NCBI GenBank assembly: GCA_966111775.1
Contig: CBHWBD010000067.1
Coordinates: forward strand, 1-23,567
From: Pelomonas sp966111775
GTDB lineage: Bacteria; Pseudomonadota; Gammaproteobacteria; Burkholderiales; Burkholderiaceae_C
Direction of reading: 5' to 3'
Length of the DNA stretch: 23,567 bases
Shown here: positions 22,881-23,567 of the stretch, piece after piece
Layout of the letters: the number at the start of each line of letters is the position of its first letter
Position numbering within the stretch: position 1 is the stretch's first letter
The notes under the pieces: model-generated
Database searches by the model: none
What the model saw: the letters and a program-made list of their open reading frames with translations, nothing else
What the model was told of the DNA's origin: nothing
Position numbers and translations under genes: made by a program

Positions 22881-23567
22881 ATGGCGCGCGCCGGCGAAGA
22901 CCTCAGCAGCCTCGTCGGGCACGCCGAACCGCCCGAGCAGCAGCGGGAACGTTTGCAAACCAGCATGCGCTGGCAGGCGTCGCGGGTCTTCCTGATGGCC
23001 TGCGCGCCGGTCTTCATCCCGGTGGCCGGGCTGTTCTGGTGGACGCGCCAGCCGCACGAATGGCTGGATGGCTGGCTGCCGCCGGTCCTGTCGCTGGTCA
23101 TCTCGATCCTGGCCCTGTTGCGCCTGGCCGTGCTGTCGCGGGCGCCGCGCCGCAAGGAGCAGCCGCTGATGGCGCTGGGCATGATGGCCCTGGTGCTGGC
23201 CCTGCCGGTGTCGGCCGCCGTGTCGCGCGACCTGGGCCTGTGGTCGCTGAGCCTGCCCTTGATGAGCCTGGTCATCGCCTTCGCCACCGGCCTGCTGGGC
23301 CTTGTCGCCGGTGTCACGCTGACCGCGCTGGGTGCCGTCGCCCTGGCCGGCCTGGGTGCCGGCGAGGCGCTGGGCTGGGCGACCCATCCCATGGCTTCGT
23401 CCAGCCTGTTGCTGCGCGCCATCATCCAGTTCAGCCTGCTGGGCTCGGGCCTGATCGCCGGCCTGGGCCTGCTGAAGATGGTCAAGCGCTCGCTGGCCGA
23501 GGCCGACGAGCGCACGGCGCGTTTCCGTGGCCTGCTCGGCATGGCGGTGGACTGGTACTGGGAGATG
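22881..23567 (+). CDS. Membrane sensor protein, 3' end outside window
   Basis: The first 229 codons of a gene that runs off the right edge are open without a stop. After a polar N-terminus (1-30) come about six hydrophobic helices, roughly residues 35-53, 62-80, 90-113, 118-134, 137-155 and 170-195. Next comes a linker (KMVKRSLAEADERTARFRGL) that ends in AVDWYWEM, the usual opening of a PAS domain. This layout suits an integral-membrane sensor of histidine kinase or diguanylate cyclase type; the output domain is not in the window. The ATG lies two bases after the pyrF stop, so the gene belongs to the same run. Confidence 0.8.
   Translation, partial: MARAGEDLSSLVGHAEPPEQQRERLQTSMRWQASRVFLMACAPVFIPVAGLFWWTRQPHEWLDGWLPPVLSLVISILALLRLAVLSRAPRRKEQPLMALGMMALVLALPVSAAVSRDLGLWSLSLPLMSLVIAFATGLLGLVAGVTLTALGAVALAGLGAGEALGWATHPMASSSLLLRAIIQFSLLGSGLIAGLGLLKMVKRSLAEADERTARFRGLLGMAVDWYWEM

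Overview
The window is about 70% GC, with densely packed genes, many 1-4 base stop/start overlaps and very few gaps. Gene content and intergenic repeats (murQ next to an AmpG-like carrier, an FMN-binding glutamate synthase-like protein, an SppA of the long type, a DUF898/M48 pair, purB, pyrF and a PAS-GGDEF-EAL protein) suggest a free-living betaproteobacterium of the Burkholderiales, perhaps near Roseateles, Mitsuaria or Rubrivivax. This placement comes from recognising the proteins and repeats, not from a search. No rRNA, tRNA, CRISPR array, transposase or phage gene was seen.

Layout. (1) 1-1611, minus strand: murQ followed by an AmpG-like carrier that runs off the left edge, a muropeptide-recycling pair. 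(2) 1833-6122, plus strand: a bufferin-type RiPP metallophore locus. It holds a secreted six-cysteine precursor (BufA2-like), an MNIO/DUF692 enzyme (BufB-like) and its DUF2063 partner (BufC-like). An exported peroxiredoxin, an amidase-signature enzyme and an ABM-type monooxygenase follow closely, and a hairpin ends the run. The bufA-bufB gap is filled by a strongly folded intergenic repeat. (3) 6135-9232, minus strand: two paralogous small proteins of unknown function flank a Rossmann-motif protein of unknown function and a membrane protein with a GspG-like domain; the GspG-like gene has clearly lower GC. (4) 9287-10304, plus: a glutathione S-transferase-like and an NTF2/SnoaL-like protein. 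(5) 10306-12174, minus: sppA. (6) 12260-13918, plus: an FMN-binding glutamate synthase family protein, then a gap with several competing hairpins. (7) 14126-14773, plus: a LuxR/NarL-like regulator with a degenerate receiver, convergent with a second glutathione S-transferase (14802-15452, minus). (8) 15653-17856, plus: DUF898 (YjgN-like) membrane protein and an M48 metalloprotease, translationally coupled. (9) purB (17897-19273), convergent with a GNAT acetyltransferase and sharing a CTAG at the stop codons. (10) 19850-23567, plus: a dual PAS-GGDEF-EAL c-di-GMP enzyme, pyrF coupled to it, and the start of another membrane sensor cut by the right edge.

The most interesting system is the bufferin-like operon. 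The precursor has a strong ribosome-binding site and a signal peptide, whereas the modifying enzyme has no visible Shine-Dalgarno and lies behind strong hairpins. That arrangement fits a high-copy substrate and a low-copy enzyme. An exported peroxiredoxin next door suggests the locus deals with metal and oxidative stress in the periplasm; this link is inferred. The locus type is known, but this particular gene arrangement and its regulation deserve testing.
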